Source: Hydractinia symbiolongicarpus
Taxonomy: Eukaryota; Cnidaria; Hydrozoa; Anthoathecata; Hydractiniidae
Length of the DNA: 64,000 nucleotides
Reading direction: 5' to 3'
NCBI RefSeq assembly: GCF_029227915.1
Contig: NC_079881.1
Location: 7,688,001 to 7,752,000, forward strand
Shown here: positions 33,301 through 45,144 of the stretch, piece by piece
How positions within the stretch are numbered: the first letter of the stretch is position 1
How the letters are laid out: every line of letters starts with the position of its first letter
Made by a program: the position numbers and the translations under genes
Notes under the pieces: model-generated
Seen by the model: only the letters and a program-made list of their open reading frames with translations
What the model was told of the DNA's origin: nothing
The model's database searches: none

Positions 33301-36300
33301 TTTGATAAAAGTTTAAATTAAGTTTTTTATTCGACAAGTATGTCCGCTGCATAATTTTGGATGAGAAATCAGAAGATTTATCAAAATTAACCGTACTCGA
33401 TACTGTAGGATATGATGATATAAACTGCTAGAAAGAAGCTTTCTTTACTCCTCTCTGGTTTATGTTGATTAGGAAAATAATAATATTCTAAAAAATTTAT
33501 AGGTAGCCTAAATGATTAACTTACATTGTCTTCTTCATCTAGAAGCAGAAAAGAAAAGTTTCTTCAAGATCTTGCTCGAGACAATGTACAATTGCTGTTT
33601 AACAAAATTTGGGAGGTATAAATCAATTACTCCAAGTTATCCAAACTTTTGCCTCTTTTTCAAAAATAAAAAAATTTGGGAGGCATAATCAATTACTCCA
33701 AGCTTTTGCCTCATTTTCAAGAATAAAAAAATTTGGAAGGTATAAATCAATTACTCCAAGTTATCCAAACTTTTGCCTCTTTTTCAAAAAAAAAATTAGG
33801 GAGGTCTAAATCAATTACTTCAAACTTTTGCCTCTTTTTCAAAAATAAAAAAAATTGGGAGGTATAAATCAATTACTTCAAACTTTTGCCTCTTTTTGAA
33901 AAATAAAAAAATTTGGAAGTTATAAATCAATTACTCCAAGTTATCCAAACTTTTGCCTCTTTTTTAAAAATAAAAAAATTTGGGAGGCATAAATCAATTA
34001 CTTCAAACTTTTGCCTCTTTTTCAAAAATAAAAAAATTTGGGAGGTATAAATCACTTACTCCAAGTTATCCTAATCTTTTGCCTCTTTTTCAAAAAAAAA
34101 AATTAGGGAAGTAAGAATTACATATTAGGAGTTATCTCATTTTTTTATTATTACTATTATTATTATTTTTCTCAAATGTAAAAATGTAAAAATGTAGAAA
34201 GTAAGAATTACTTTCGTACTTGTTTAGAAATTTTAGGAAGTTACTTTTTAAAAGTTATATTAAAATAAAAATAAATGTGTTACTGCGGTCTGCAATTTAA
34301 ATAAAAGCTTCCCCAAATTTTGTATTGAGTTATTTTTTTTAGTTACCTATAGAAAAAGTTGAAAATGTTGTTTGTGCCAAGGTAAGTATTTCTAAATTTT
34401 GTAATGTGCTTTCAAATATTGGAAAACAGCATCCAACAATCCAATTAGTTATGTTTTTTTTCATTTTTTATTTATTCTTGCTGGGGTATTTTACAAATAG
34501 ACTAAATTTGGTGTGGGGCTTTAAGATTAGGATGTTGTATTAATGTTGACCGCAGTGCTGGAATATCCTGGAAAAATCCTCAAATTTTGACAAAAAATAT
34601 CTTAGAATTGTTTTGTAAAGTGATCATGTTGAGTTGATATTTAACAAATCCAGATAAAAATCTTTGTGCTTTCATCAAAGATTACTTAAACTGAAACTAG
34701 TGATTTTTGTAGGTTTTGTTACCCAATCAGTAAATTCTGGAATTTGTTGAAATTTAGTATATGTTTGTTGCTTTGTCCTGGAATCTCAAACAATCTTGCC
34801 CTAAATGAAATATTCTGGAAAGTCCTGACATGTTTTGTTTTATTATATGTTACACAACTTTGCTGTCCCAATTCTTATTAAACTTTATTTTTGAATAAAA
34901 CCCAGCAATTACCAATTTAGATTTTTTGTTGTGTTCTGAAAATAAATTTGGTTCCTTTCAATTATCCTACTCGTTTTTAAAACCTTCTGATGCGCAGAAG
35001 AGTGTTCCTCTAGTAATATTCTGTCCTGTTGTTTATCTGCAGTGAATCCTTCTATTTTTTCTTTTAGCTCCCTAATGGAATAACTTTGCTTCCACGTGAA
35101 AAGCCGGTATGTCTTAGGTTGAAATATGTAAACATAAAATGCAATTTAAATGTCTTTATGAGATATACAACTTTTATTTACAACTTTTCGGTTGTTTTCG
35201 CTTGATCTGTTGTTGTGTAGCTCTAACTTGTTCAAATGAATATAAAGTAAGTTATTGAATAGGGTTCCTTAAGGGAAATATTCACTCTTCATAAATTAAC
35301 AGCTGCTCACAAGTAAGCTTATCTGTCATAAGAATACCTTTTTTAATAAGAAAAATAAACTAAAACGTAAATTTATTAATTAACTAATTATGTTATCCAA
35401 TTTCCTAAAAATGTAAACATTTTTTTGAATATTTGTTTTCATCAAAAAAGTAAGTTTAGGTGAATTTGTTTAAAAATATTTTTGTGGATCATGACACTAA
35501 GTGATTTATATTTTAGATACCGAAGCCTAAACCGCCAACAAAATGGGAACAATATGCTAAAAAGAAGGTTAGTATTAAAGCTTGTAAAAAGGAGACTGAT
35601 ATTTTGGTATTTTGACTACATGTGTGTTTACAAATGTCGAGGATTTTACAACCCTGCACTTAACACAGTGCTGAATTGTGTTTTATGAATTTATGAATTT
35701 AATGAGTTTGTTTCCTACATACTTTCAAGCTCCCTTTTTTGTATTTCTTTCTATCCATTTTTTTGTAATATTTTTTATTGAAAATCGTTATTTATCAGGA
35801 AATTAAATACTCCTTATTAAGGTGTAACTAAAATATCCAGGACGTTATAAAAAGTTATTTAAAACCTAGAATAGCATTTTGTAGTAAAAGAAAGCTCACA
35901 CACACCTCTCTTTCTGTTTAATTGATGCAAATTAGTATCGTCCTGATATGGTTCACCTAAATGTAATTAAGGCATACTGCATGACAGCTTTAAACGTTTT
36001 AATTGGTTATCAATGAAACAATTGTTAAGATAATGATTATTTCTTTATTTCCTGATTCGTGCTAATATAATGCTTTTTTGCCCCTAATTTGAACATTTTT
36101 AATTTGGAAAAGAAAGCATTCAGAGGATCTCACTTCATCTAACATTTTTGATATTCGTTTCAATATTCTTGATACTTTATGCTGAAACCAAGATATATTT
36201 GAGAACCATAGTTTTTAAACAAAGAAGGTGAATTTTTGCACACTCAAAAATGGGATTAAACTTTTAAGTATACAAACATAACACATATGAGTACTGCACA

Positions 36301-39300
36301 AACAATATCGAGGGTTGATTTTCGTAATTGCATCGTTTTTAAGATCACTAAAATACTGTTTATTTATTTGTAGGGTATTGAAAATAAGAAGAGGAGTCGG
36401 ATGATATGGGATGAAGAAGCACGGGTGAGTTTAAATATTACACACTTCAAATGTACTGTTATATTTGAGCAACATATTCGTGCTGCAGTGGCTGTTGTGC
36501 TTACAGCTTGTAATAATAAGGTGGCAGAATTAAATCTCCTATACACTTGAAATAAATTATTATCAGCCCATTTAGGGCTTCAGGTGGCTAAGAATGAGGG
36601 TGTGTCACTGGCAACCAAGTTTAGAGCATACCTTCCACCAAGCAGACTGGGAGAAGGATTATGGGCAAATGAATTTATTCATAATTAAAGCCTGCCTTAG
36701 GGGGGGGGGGATTTTTTTGATGAGGAAGATTTTAGCATTGCAGGGGACATTTATTGTACTATAAAAAATTTAAAAAACAATGTAAGAAATTAGCCGTAAA
36801 TTAATCAAATAATTTCCACTATAAGTTAACAAATTGACTATAAATTAACAAACGAAAGCCTTAGTGGGTGTTTTAATTATTGGCTCCATCACTGTATTAA
36901 TTATTATTAATTATTAGTTATTTGTTGTTTTCAACTATTTTATCTTAGTCCTGGAAACCGAGATATGGTTATAAAAGAGGAAAAGATGACACAAAGGAAT
37001 GGTGTATAGAAGTTCCTGAAAACGCTGGTTTGTATGCCCGAAAATGCATCTTAACATTTTCATTTTTTGAGCTTAATAAAATTAAATTTATAAAATTGTA
37101 TTGTTTGTCCATTAAAAATTGCTAGTGGCAGATCTATATACAATTGGTTGCTTGGTGTAAAATTGGGATAATTTTTTATCAACACCTAAATATGAATGCT
37201 ATTCGTTTGATAGCAGTACTTGTACTTGATTTCTGCCAACGTTTTCTTCTCATAGATCCAAATGAAGACCAATTCGAAAAAAGAGACAGAGAAAAAAAAG
37301 AAAGAATCGCTAAAAATGAATTGCAACGGTTACGAAATATCGCGAAAAATCAGAAAGGTGGAAAAGGTATGTTTTATTGCATTCGACGTGTGATCTGTCC
37401 GCCCCCCCTCCTGCCCGTCCGCCTTCTTATTTGTTGTTTGTTGTTTCAATCCAAAGATTTAATATAATTGAATTTGCACATATAGGTTTGATAATGAGTA
37501 CACAGTTTAAACCAACACAGAAAAAAGATAAAGAGCGGGTATGTTTTTTTAATTTACGTCCTTCTTACTAGTCCCGCTTTTTTGAAGTGATGAGAATGTC
37601 TAATTATAAAATATATGTTTTGTTTAAACTGTTTTGTGTTTTCCAGGTGGCAAAAGAGATCGATGTTGCTAAACTATCAACAGCCTCACTTGGTAAATTT
37701 CAAGACAAACTTGTAAGTATTTCGAATGTTGTCAGTAACTTTACTTTCAATTCAACTATGCAACTCAAAACCAGCCGTAACTTTGTAATCCTCAAGTTAC
37801 GCTATGTTATCATCTTGCTTGTATCAACCAGCGGGTGTAAAAACTAGTCGTAACTTTGTAATCCTTAAGTTACACATGTTACGATCTTGCTTATATTAAA
37901 TTTTTAAAGTCTGCCGCTTGCGAAATATGGTAGTTGTTTGAGAATGTATATACAGCAAACGTAATGAAAGCAAGCGAAACGTTAAAAAGTAATAATTTAA
38001 CTTTGTCTTTTGTAAACTTCGTTATAGCCGAAAGAGAAAGAAAATAAAAAGACAGGTTTAAAAAGGAAGGTATTGGCGTTTTTCTTATTTTTTTTTATTT
38101 TTTTTTTCCTGCTCCCAAAGTTCATATTATATGGGCAATTGAGAATAATAAATCGTTTTCATGAAAATCTAGCATTTTCCAATCTCCTCTCCTTGTTTTT
38201 TGTTTTTTTAATTCTCTTCACTTGAAATGTGATATTTGAAATATGTTAGTTGTATACCCTTTCTTTCTTCAGTTCGAATCCGTAAGCGGCGATATCTCGG
38301 GAGAGAAAAAAAGAGCGCTAGATATATGGGAAAAACTAAACAAACCGAATACATTAGATGTTACAAAGGTTCGTGTACTCTTTCTCTTCTTTGTTTTTGT
38401 TATGACCTATTTTTACGTTAAAGGAACTACATGTTTTTTTTTTATTAGCATAAGAATTTTTGAAATCAGACTCGGGTATGCTTAGCATTGATTACAAAAG
38501 ATGCTCAAATTATGCTAGGAATATGCTTATTTCCGTTACCGTTCTAAACCCAATAACCAAACTAAAGTTTCACATTTGATTTCTTAAAACACAAACAGAC
38601 AAAAATGACTAAAGCAATCAACACAAGCCAAGGGGCCACAGTTATGCTTGTAATATGCTTATTTTTTCACTAACCCTGAGCCTTAATATGCCTATAAACG
38701 TTATGCTTGTAAAAAAACATGTACGGCTTGTTCTAATGCAAGTTTTATTTCTTTTTCCGTGTAGAAGTAACTTAATCGAAACCCTACGATTTTATTCCAC
38801 GGTCTCATCTCACTTTTCGTGTGTAAGTCACGAAAGTTGAAAGTCAACGACCGTTTCGTGTCTTCTTTGAAAACCAACCTTTACTATTAGCGCGATGTTG
38901 AACTCACCCCGTTTATAATAATCGGTTATTTTTTAGGCTGTGAATAAACATATTTCAAATGAACAAATGAAGTAAGTCAATTTATTATTCTGCTAAACTT
39001 AAAGTGTATTATCCTGAGTAGGGTAGTGTCATGTTAGGGCGGAGTGACCACGGATAGTGTGGTCTATTACGTTAAGAGAATTAAATAATGCTGAATTTTC
39101 AGCTGAAGTTTTAATGGCAAAAATACTTTATGATTGGCCGAGTTCTTGTACGGAAGGCCCTAAGAAATGTTTTTGCAAATGTGATATGAAACAAGCATGT
39201 TGTGGTCGCATGCTTTTAAATATAAACGATTTTGTACGAGAAGTTTCGGTGAGAAATAATTTTTTTCTTAGTTTTTCTTTTGTCAATTCAGTGAAAGTAA

Positions 39301-40383
39301 GTTTGTGTGAATTATATTTGCGAAAAAAATAAATCCCGAAAAAAAATTCGAAATTATCAATCCTCTTTGGTAATACACATGTTTACTAAATGAGGTAAAT
39401 ACTCTGGTAAGCGCCCAGTCTTTTAAGCGTCATCAATAGCGCCACCACCCACCCTACCCTTAAAGTTAAAATTAGAAAACATCCTTATATTCCTTATTCA
39501 AGCGGCGAAATCAAAATAAATTTTATAAACGATCTTTATAATTATCTAACTTTACTTAGAAATTCTCTGTAAATTCCTTTCAATTCGTGTCCTTCCCAAC
39601 GCGTTAAACATTTCACGTCGGTTAAGCAGTAAATTTATATTCATCTGACGAGAATTTTAAATTTTCATAAAAACGCTCATAAGTGAAAAAATTTGTAAGC
39701 GGATGTACCGGACGTGGATTTAGTGTTTTCTTTGCTTTCATTTATAAACCTGTTTTAAGGGGAGATTTTTTCGCTAAAATTTGCGATTGACAGGCCTGAA
39801 ATTTCTGCGGCTGATAAGTACTTTAAATTGAGAAAAATGACACCAAGGAAAAGGGTTTCTACACACTATAACAACAAGAGGATATGTCAAGTACAATACA
39901 AATGTGTTTGCAATTCAATGTCTTTTTCAGAATTTTTTCGTGATTAATTTTGCGATATACTCTGAAAAGTGCAATTTAGATCTTAATTTGAACTTAATTT
40001 TACCATAAGAAGTGTCACAATAATTTCTTTCCGCAAATTTTTTCCTTATAATTATAACACAAAATCACTGTGTACAGAGTCTTGATTATAATATTTTCCT
40101 AACAGAGTCAGACCAGTGGCGAAAATTGCGTGGATACCTTATTTAACTAATTTTCCCACTGTCTATAACACTTCTGATTGGTACGCCATTGTTGAGAGAC
40201 TATCATACAACAATCTAGCGAATTATCATTCTTCTTGCTACCATCTGGATTTTTTGTTTCAGTTCAAGTGGAAGAAAAAAAGGTTCAGGAAAAGTGAAAA
40301 ACAAACGCTTCAAGAAGGGTAAACAAGCAACCATGGACAAAATGAAAGGAAAAACACTGGGTAAAGGGAAGAAGAGGAGATAG
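27307..40383 (+). CDS. RRS1: Ribosome biogenesis regulatory protein RRS1
   Basis: Nucleolar factor that, with RPF2, recruits 5S RNP (5S rRNA, uL5, uL18) to pre-60S ribosomes. Fourteen exons: 27307-27464, 33543-33615, 34343-34381, 35068-35106, 35517-35567, 36374-36424, 36949-37027, 37256-37366, 37486-37538, 37647-37712, 38028-38069, 38273-38368, 38937-38971, 40263-40383. All are GT-AG and phase-consistent, giving 337 residues (human 365). Diagnostic blocks: LDLGNLL near the N-terminus, LARDNVQLLFNKIW, LLPREKP, PPTKWEQYAKKKGI, RYGYKRGKDDTKEW, DPNEDQFEKR with AKNELQRLRN, AKLSTASLGKFQDKL, and a Lys/Arg/Gly-rich tail typical of nucleolar proteins. I chose ATG 27307; in-frame ATGs at 27271 and 27298 would add 3-12 residues. 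Intron 1 holds a retrotransposon, and intron 2 starts with a minisatellite that includes the donor. The gene is intronless in humans, so this structure is notable. Confidence 0.94.
27826..27960. repeat. Palindrome-rich GC island, left of the retrotransposon
   Basis: Contains CCCCAATTGGG, CCCCTGATCGGGG and CCGGATCAGG-type palindromes in an AT-rich intron. Shares GATCTTTCCCC (inverted) and GATCGGGGAAA with 31440-31570 on the other side of the retrotransposon. Confidence 0.5.
28573..28956 (-). pseudogene. Retrotransposon PHD-finger fragment
   Basis: Carries Cys4-His-Cys3 spacing: CGVC, FCQTC, HWVHKKC and CKRC. It lies directly after the reverse transcriptase, separated by a frameshift at the overlap with the next fragment (28926-29792). 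The same finger occurs in the second copy at about 53100-53240, so it belongs to the element and is not a chance insertion. Confidence 0.75.
28926..29792 (-). pseudogene. Retrotransposon reverse transcriptase fragment
   Basis: 288 codons with the core reverse-transcriptase motifs: FKGKGDALERGNYRG, FGFVPGRGTTDAI, VDLEKAFDRVPR, QGSVLSP and the catalytic YADD. The upstream boundary is an in-frame TGA also present in copy 2; the downstream boundary is a frameshift. Confidence 0.85.
29985..30677 (-). pseudogene. Retrotransposon endonuclease C-terminal part and linker
   Basis: Begins with the endonuclease motif GGDFNGHVG, includes IDYFLVRK and the SQHRLLVCD block containing the catalytic His, then a basic linker region before the reverse transcriptase. 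It is cut off from the N-terminal part by an in-frame TAG and from the reverse transcriptase by TAA and TGA. Confidence 0.8.
30762..31091 (-). pseudogene. Retrotransposon endonuclease N-terminal part
   Basis: Shows the AP-endonuclease-like start (SVNVGTLRGR, DMCCVQEVRW with the catalytic Glu, and YGGVGIFV). It ends at an in-frame TAG where the protein should continue into the GDFNGH block. Confidence 0.8.
31440..31570. repeat. Palindrome-rich island, right of the retrotransposon
   Basis: Includes CACTTGATCAAGTG, ACTCAATCGAGT and CTCGATCGGGG. Related in inverted orientation to 27826-27960, which suggests that the retrotransposon inserted into, or between arms of, an older palindromic element. 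Confidence 0.5.
32690..32765 (+). repeat. 3'-end-like interspersed repeat, copy A
   Basis: GGCAGACAGACAGACG followed by a short spacer and GTATTATAATATA. Matches 49640-49700, where the same order GACGGACAGAC, GGGCATTATAATATA is found. Probably the 3' end of a dispersed element. Confidence 0.5.
33604..34110 (+). repeat. Minisatellite amplifying the RRS1 exon 2 splice donor
   Basis: About eight units of 55-67 bp: AAATTTGGGAGGTATAAATC, AATTACTCC, CTTTTGCCTC, then TTTTTCAAAAATAAAA. The first unit contains the true end of RRS1 exon 2 (TTTGGGAG before GTATAA at 33616). Three further units keep the exact GGGAG/GTATAA donor; others read GGCATAA, GAAGGTATAA or GTCTAA. Confidence 0.85.
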
Positions 40384-42150
40384 AATTTATTTGTACGACA
40401 TCGTGGACTGCAGTAAACTAGCTAGCTACTTTTTGTAATTTATGCTTCTATTTTTCCTGCCTGCAATACAAGTGAAGCTTAGAAACCACATTTTTTTACA
40501 AGGCTCCGAAATCTTGTGGCCTGCAAGGACCTTTAATTGTTGCATCAAACATAAAATACTGATGTGCCACAACAAAATCATTTTTCTTTGAAATTTAACT
40601 AAAGATAAAATGAAGGCGAATATATAAAGCTGACGATTTTATGACTTTATGTACTCTTTTCTTACTCGTGATGACTAACGATATTGAAAAAAAGATAGTT
40701 TTTTTAATTTAAGGCAGATTGACCACGGCGAAGTATATAAGGCACAAATATAAAAAATGGCGGCGTGTGGGCGATGGACAAAACAGTTTATAAACAAAAC
40801 ATAAAATCAATAAGTTATCGAGCGAGGGACAGGGTACCCTAGGTTTCTCACTTGTCATTTTTTCCAGAAAGATTGTGCCAATTTCGTAATTTTTAAAACC
40901 TTTTTTTTTTGGAGCAAAATGTAGGACTATTTTCGTAAATTCACAAATATTTGGCCCACCCACCTATCTAATTAACAGGAAACAAAAAATTGAAGTTTTC
41001 TCTCGGTAACATAGCGCAAGCTATAGAATTGGTCATCATTCGGTGACTTGCTGCTCAATTCTTATGTACCCTTACGTCAATGATAGAGATGAGTCCTCCA
41101 ATGAATATGATTGAGACATGGACTTAGGTTAACGAAGGATGAAATGTTTTCACTTGTTTTATGAATATAGTCCTAAACTTCATTACACGTTATTTCTTTT
41201 ATAAAAGTATGCTTTACAAGAATATTAAGCTGGAATTCAGGTTAAAAACAATAAGTCTATTGTTGCAAACAGCAGAAAGACCAGAATAATGACTACTATG
41301 GCTAGAATTTCTGGCAAAATTATCTTCTGTTAAGGTTTTGCTAAGTATTCCTCGTGAACATTTGTTATGAAGTAAAGCACACCTACTCTTCGGCGGCTAA
41401 TTGTAGTAGAGGAACGTTCGCCATTTTTGAAAATAATCACCACCCGTTTCCATTTATTAACACCCCTCCCGTTTAACAGTTTTTGTCAAAATACCAATCT
41501 AGATATTAATTTATTAATCTAGATAGTTAGCACAAAAAGGTAATATTTCATCTTGATCCAGCTTACTTAGTACTAATAAATTCTAGCTTAATCCTAAATG
41601 CAGCTACAAGCTACCTGATTTTGTAAACTTTCGCCGGTGGTATTACTTATAAGTATCAAATCTTATGCGTACAATCTTGGGCGCAAACAGCGCATGTGAA
41701 TACTCAAAGTGCATAGTGCATAAATCTGTACCTTTTATCAAAAAGAGAAAAAAAAGCCCTTGGATCGAGGTTGCATAAACTCTTAAACATTTGTGCCATT
41801 GGCTCACTTTTCATGAATAACTCCACAAAACCAACAAACATTTTTTGCTCTTTCCCATAACCTATACCGTGTCTGGCTGCGATATAATATATTGAATTAA
41901 TATCGGAACGAGATTATCAAATACAATTACAAAAAGTGAATAAGAAAAACATCGAACACAGTAAAAATGTGAACAAAACATGTAACAAATAAATCAGTGT
42001 CGTAACTTTCGACAAAGTATAAATCGTGTCTTGACTTAGCACAGGAGGACAAGTTGAAAAGCTCTACTGGTTACGCATAACATATGACAGGCTCGCAAAA
42101 CCATGTTTGTTCAATTATTTCGTCAATTCTTTCATTGTGTCAGGAAGCGA
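40384..42150. other. Intergenic or COQ7 3' region with no gene recognised
   Basis: Downstream of RRS1 and in the direction in which COQ7 would end. I searched by eye for the missing COQ7 terminal exon and did not find it. No RNA gene or clear element seen. Confidence 0.4.
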
Positions 42151-42430
42151 GCTCCTTGTTACGATTTATTTAACGATGTGGGATTCTCACGTTTCATTTT
42201 GCGATGCGAATTCTTGCGACGGCTCATTTTACGACGCAAATTCCCTGCTACGACTCGTTTTACGATGCAAGCTACTTGCTACGACTAATTTTACGATGCG
42301 AATTCCTCGTTACGACTAATTTTACGATGCGAACTCGTTGCTACGACTCAATTTACGATGCGAACTCGTTGCTACGACTCATTTTACGATGCGTCACGAT
42401 TCATTTTATAATACAAGGTCGTTGTTATGA
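42150..42430. repeat. ~31-bp minisatellite (ACGACTAATTTTACGATGCG-type)
   Basis: About eight imperfect units containing TTTTACGATGCGAA and CTCGTTGCTACGACT. The period is not a multiple of three, which keeps several frames open and creates three overlapping spurious ORFs. Confidence 0.8.
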
Positions 42431-42708
42431 TTCACTAAATTCTTTCCGATAACCAGATAGCTCCCCGACATCCAAATTGAATAGCTTGCTTAAGAGAAGA
42501 ATAAAATGGCGCCTGCGAGAAAGAAAACACATACAATATATATCTGAACACACCGGCCCTACGAAAATATTGTCCACGTTTAAAACAGGGCAAAAAAATT
42601 TTAGAACATCTCAAACCTTATTTCCTACTTTTCTATTTTTCTACTTTTTAAGAACATGAACCAGAGCAGCAAACAAATTAACCTAAGAAGTAGCCTTTAA
42701 AAAAAATT

Positions 42709-42960
42709 GCGCGTAGCCTTGAGGTTATGGAGTTCGCTTTGTAATCACAAGGTCTGTGGTTCGGTTCACAGCGTGGGCATGTTTAGCAAGTGTCTTTACT
42801 ACAGCTACGGTTCAACCCATGTCATGTGAGGGAAATTGGGTAGGTAGTGCCGGTGTATACTTAATGTATATATTCCGAACACAGGACCCATATTAATAAG
42901 AGTGTTTCAGTGGCTATATCCTGTATAAATATTCAGAACAATAATAGTAATAATAAATTC
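42709..42960 (+). mobile_element. tRNA-derived SINE, copy 1
   Basis: A tRNA-like head with a B-box-like GGTTCGGTTCA at 42758-42768 and a weaker A-box region after GCGTAGCC. It is followed by the core CATGTGAGGGAAATTGGG (42823-42840) shared exactly with the SINE at 53977, and a TAATAATAA tail. Pol III promoter only; no protein. Confidence 0.65.
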
Positions 42961-43679
42961 AAGATGAATCTCAGAATAGTTTAATGAATTTCAACAAAAC
43001 CGTTAGCCACCCTTTAAAAATATTTGAAAATTAGCGAATATATGCGAAGGAACTTACTTTAACCCCATTCGGTCCGAGGTGGGGGGGGGGGGGGGGGGGA
43101 GATTTCTGACGTTCTTTTTTAATAACTCCTTATTGCTATGTTATATGGCTATGAAACTTTCTGAGTTTCAATATTTATCTATTAGACACCTGCATGCCAA
43201 ATTTTTTAAGTCCCAAACTTTTCAGAGGTTTTGATATTGGCCATTACTCGAAACTACCCCTAAAAATCTCTATGACATCCTTATAATGGGGAAAATTTAA
43301 TAACTCTTGTTAGAATTATCTTTAGAACTTGAGACTTGCAACACAATTGTGTTTTATTAAAAAGAATCATTTTGCATAATTTAGGCACGTGAATAATCCG
43401 GTTTCCCGATTTTGTCGGATTATACCTAAAAATCGGAAAAAACCGGATTTTCGGGCAATTTTTGGCAATTTTTTATACGATCCAACTAAAACCCGGAAAA
43501 TATGTTAAATATCTTTTAATACAGAATGCAAAAATTCGCTCTGGAACAAAAGTAATCAAATTTTAAGCAGATAGTGGCATTTTTAACAAATTTCAAGATT
43601 CTGATGACGTCACAGCAAATGTGCTGACGCAAGCGAAGATTTATTGCTGCCATTTTGTTCCTTTTATGACGTACTATAA
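42961..43679. other. Non-coding DNA with a 19-base G tract
   Basis: Contains an uninterrupted G run at 43081-43099, a candidate G-quadruplex and a likely sequencing-error site, plus AAAACCGGATTT-type inverted motifs at 43390-43460. No gene seen. Confidence 0.5.
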
Positions 43680-44019
43680 AGCTGGATTTCCATCAGTGCG
43701 AATTCTCTTATTACTCTGGCTTTTTTGACCCATTGAACTTTTTTCGCACTAGTGGAAATTGCAGAGCGACACTTTTTTTGCTCTTATCGCCCAATTTCAG
43801 TGCGATAGTCAGAGCGACAATTATCAAAAAGTTTTGATATTTATCGCTCTGAGTTTTCGCCCAAAAGTGCAACTTCAAAGAAATACCGAATGTCCATTTA
43901 AAAAAATTGAATAGATTCTATTGAAATTTAACTTCAGCACATGCTTACACGTGTTGAGTACAAGAAATAGTTTCTATGTGTTGTGAACCGAACAGTGTAG
44001 TAAAAAAAGTTTTTATAAA

Positions 44020-44832
44020 ATGGGAAAAACAAATAGGTGCGACTTAAGGGAAGATGAATATTTAGCAGAGGCTGTTCGAAATTTTTCATGTCTGTACGAC
44101 AAAAGTTGCAAAGAGTATCGAGAAAAAGATCGAGTGGCAAATGCTTGGAAGAATGTTGAGGAGGAGTTAGGATGTGAAGAGGGTAAAGTTTATCCTTGTT
44201 TGTCAGTTCAATGCGCTACATTTTTGCGCTGTTAAAACTTGAGCGTATTCAGCTTGTTCTATTACTTATTTGGAAATTTTTTTTTTTAAATTCAACTATT
44301 TTAAGGTGAAGCTATTCGAAGATGGGACAACTTGAAAAAAAGATACAGCAAGAAAAAGAATAACCTAAAAAAGAAATCTGCATCAGGATCACGTTTGGCT
44401 GACGTTGAATCATGTGTCAAAGATTTGAAAGAATACTCTTTTTTATCTTGGCTTGATAAGCATTATCAAATGAGAGACACAAAATCAAATATAGCGGCTC
44501 CGGAGGATGAGGAAGATATTGATTCTTATTCGGAGGCAGCGGTTGAAGATTATTTAAATAACGAGAATGATCCTGCTACAAAATCACCAAGTTTGGCCAA
44601 GATGACAACTATTGATCCACCATCTGTTACTTCAACAAAGAGGAGCGGGCGTAAGAGTACGAAAGAAGAAACAGAAACGTTTGCTTTGAAGAGCATCGGC
44701 GAGGCTTTTGCATTGAAAGCAACTCAACGTGGTAGTGCTAAAAAGGACGCAGATAGCCTGTTTGAGGAAATGGTTGCTGAAGAATTAAGACAAGATTATG
44801 CTAAAGCACAAAATTCAAACCACAATCTATGA
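44020..44832 (+). CDS. Harbinger MADF/Myb-like DNA-binding protein
   Basis: Two exons (44020-44182 and 44306-44832) joined by a 123-base GT-AG intron give 229 residues. The N-terminal ~90 residues form a MADF (Myb/SANT-like) domain: the EYLAEAVRNFSCLYD region, the VANAWKNVEEEL helix and WDNLKKRYSKKK. A Ser/Glu-rich linker and a C-terminal helical part follow. In Harbinger elements this second protein binds the termini and helps nuclear import of the transposase. It is convergent with the transposase gene. No disabling change is seen, so it looks functional. Confidence 0.85.
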
Positions 44833-45144
44833 ATGTCAAATGGAGGCTTGGAATGGGTCGCAGCCTAAACGACAGCTACACATGATTTCCCCACCCTCAA
44901 CTCCTAGTTTTGGTAATTCTCTCCATTTCAACGCCTATGGAAGCCCCGTATACCAGCAACAGCAGCCATTGCATGAAGATAAAACCGATCATAAAGGGTA
45001 TTACACAAATTTGTTGAATGAAAAACAATAGTTTTTTTTTGCATAAAACAAAACTGTAAATACAACATTGTAAAAGGTCTTTTCAAAATATTTATGTACG
45101 CCTTACATGTCGGTACTGCCATTCAACAGCACCCTCTTCACTAT

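Noticed and set aside
33604-34110. CRISPR-like array
   Set aside because: Units are contiguous with no unique spacers; this is a tandem minisatellite in an animal intron.
40981-41045. Candidate COQ7 terminal exon on the minus strand
   Set aside because: It encodes a short IACAMLPRE stretch ending at a stop, but does not show the expected GC..AI..SE pattern or a convincing acceptor in phase.
42103-42452. Three overlapping plus ORFs with Arg/Phe/Leu repeats
   Set aside because: Produced by the 31-bp minisatellite; frames change between units.
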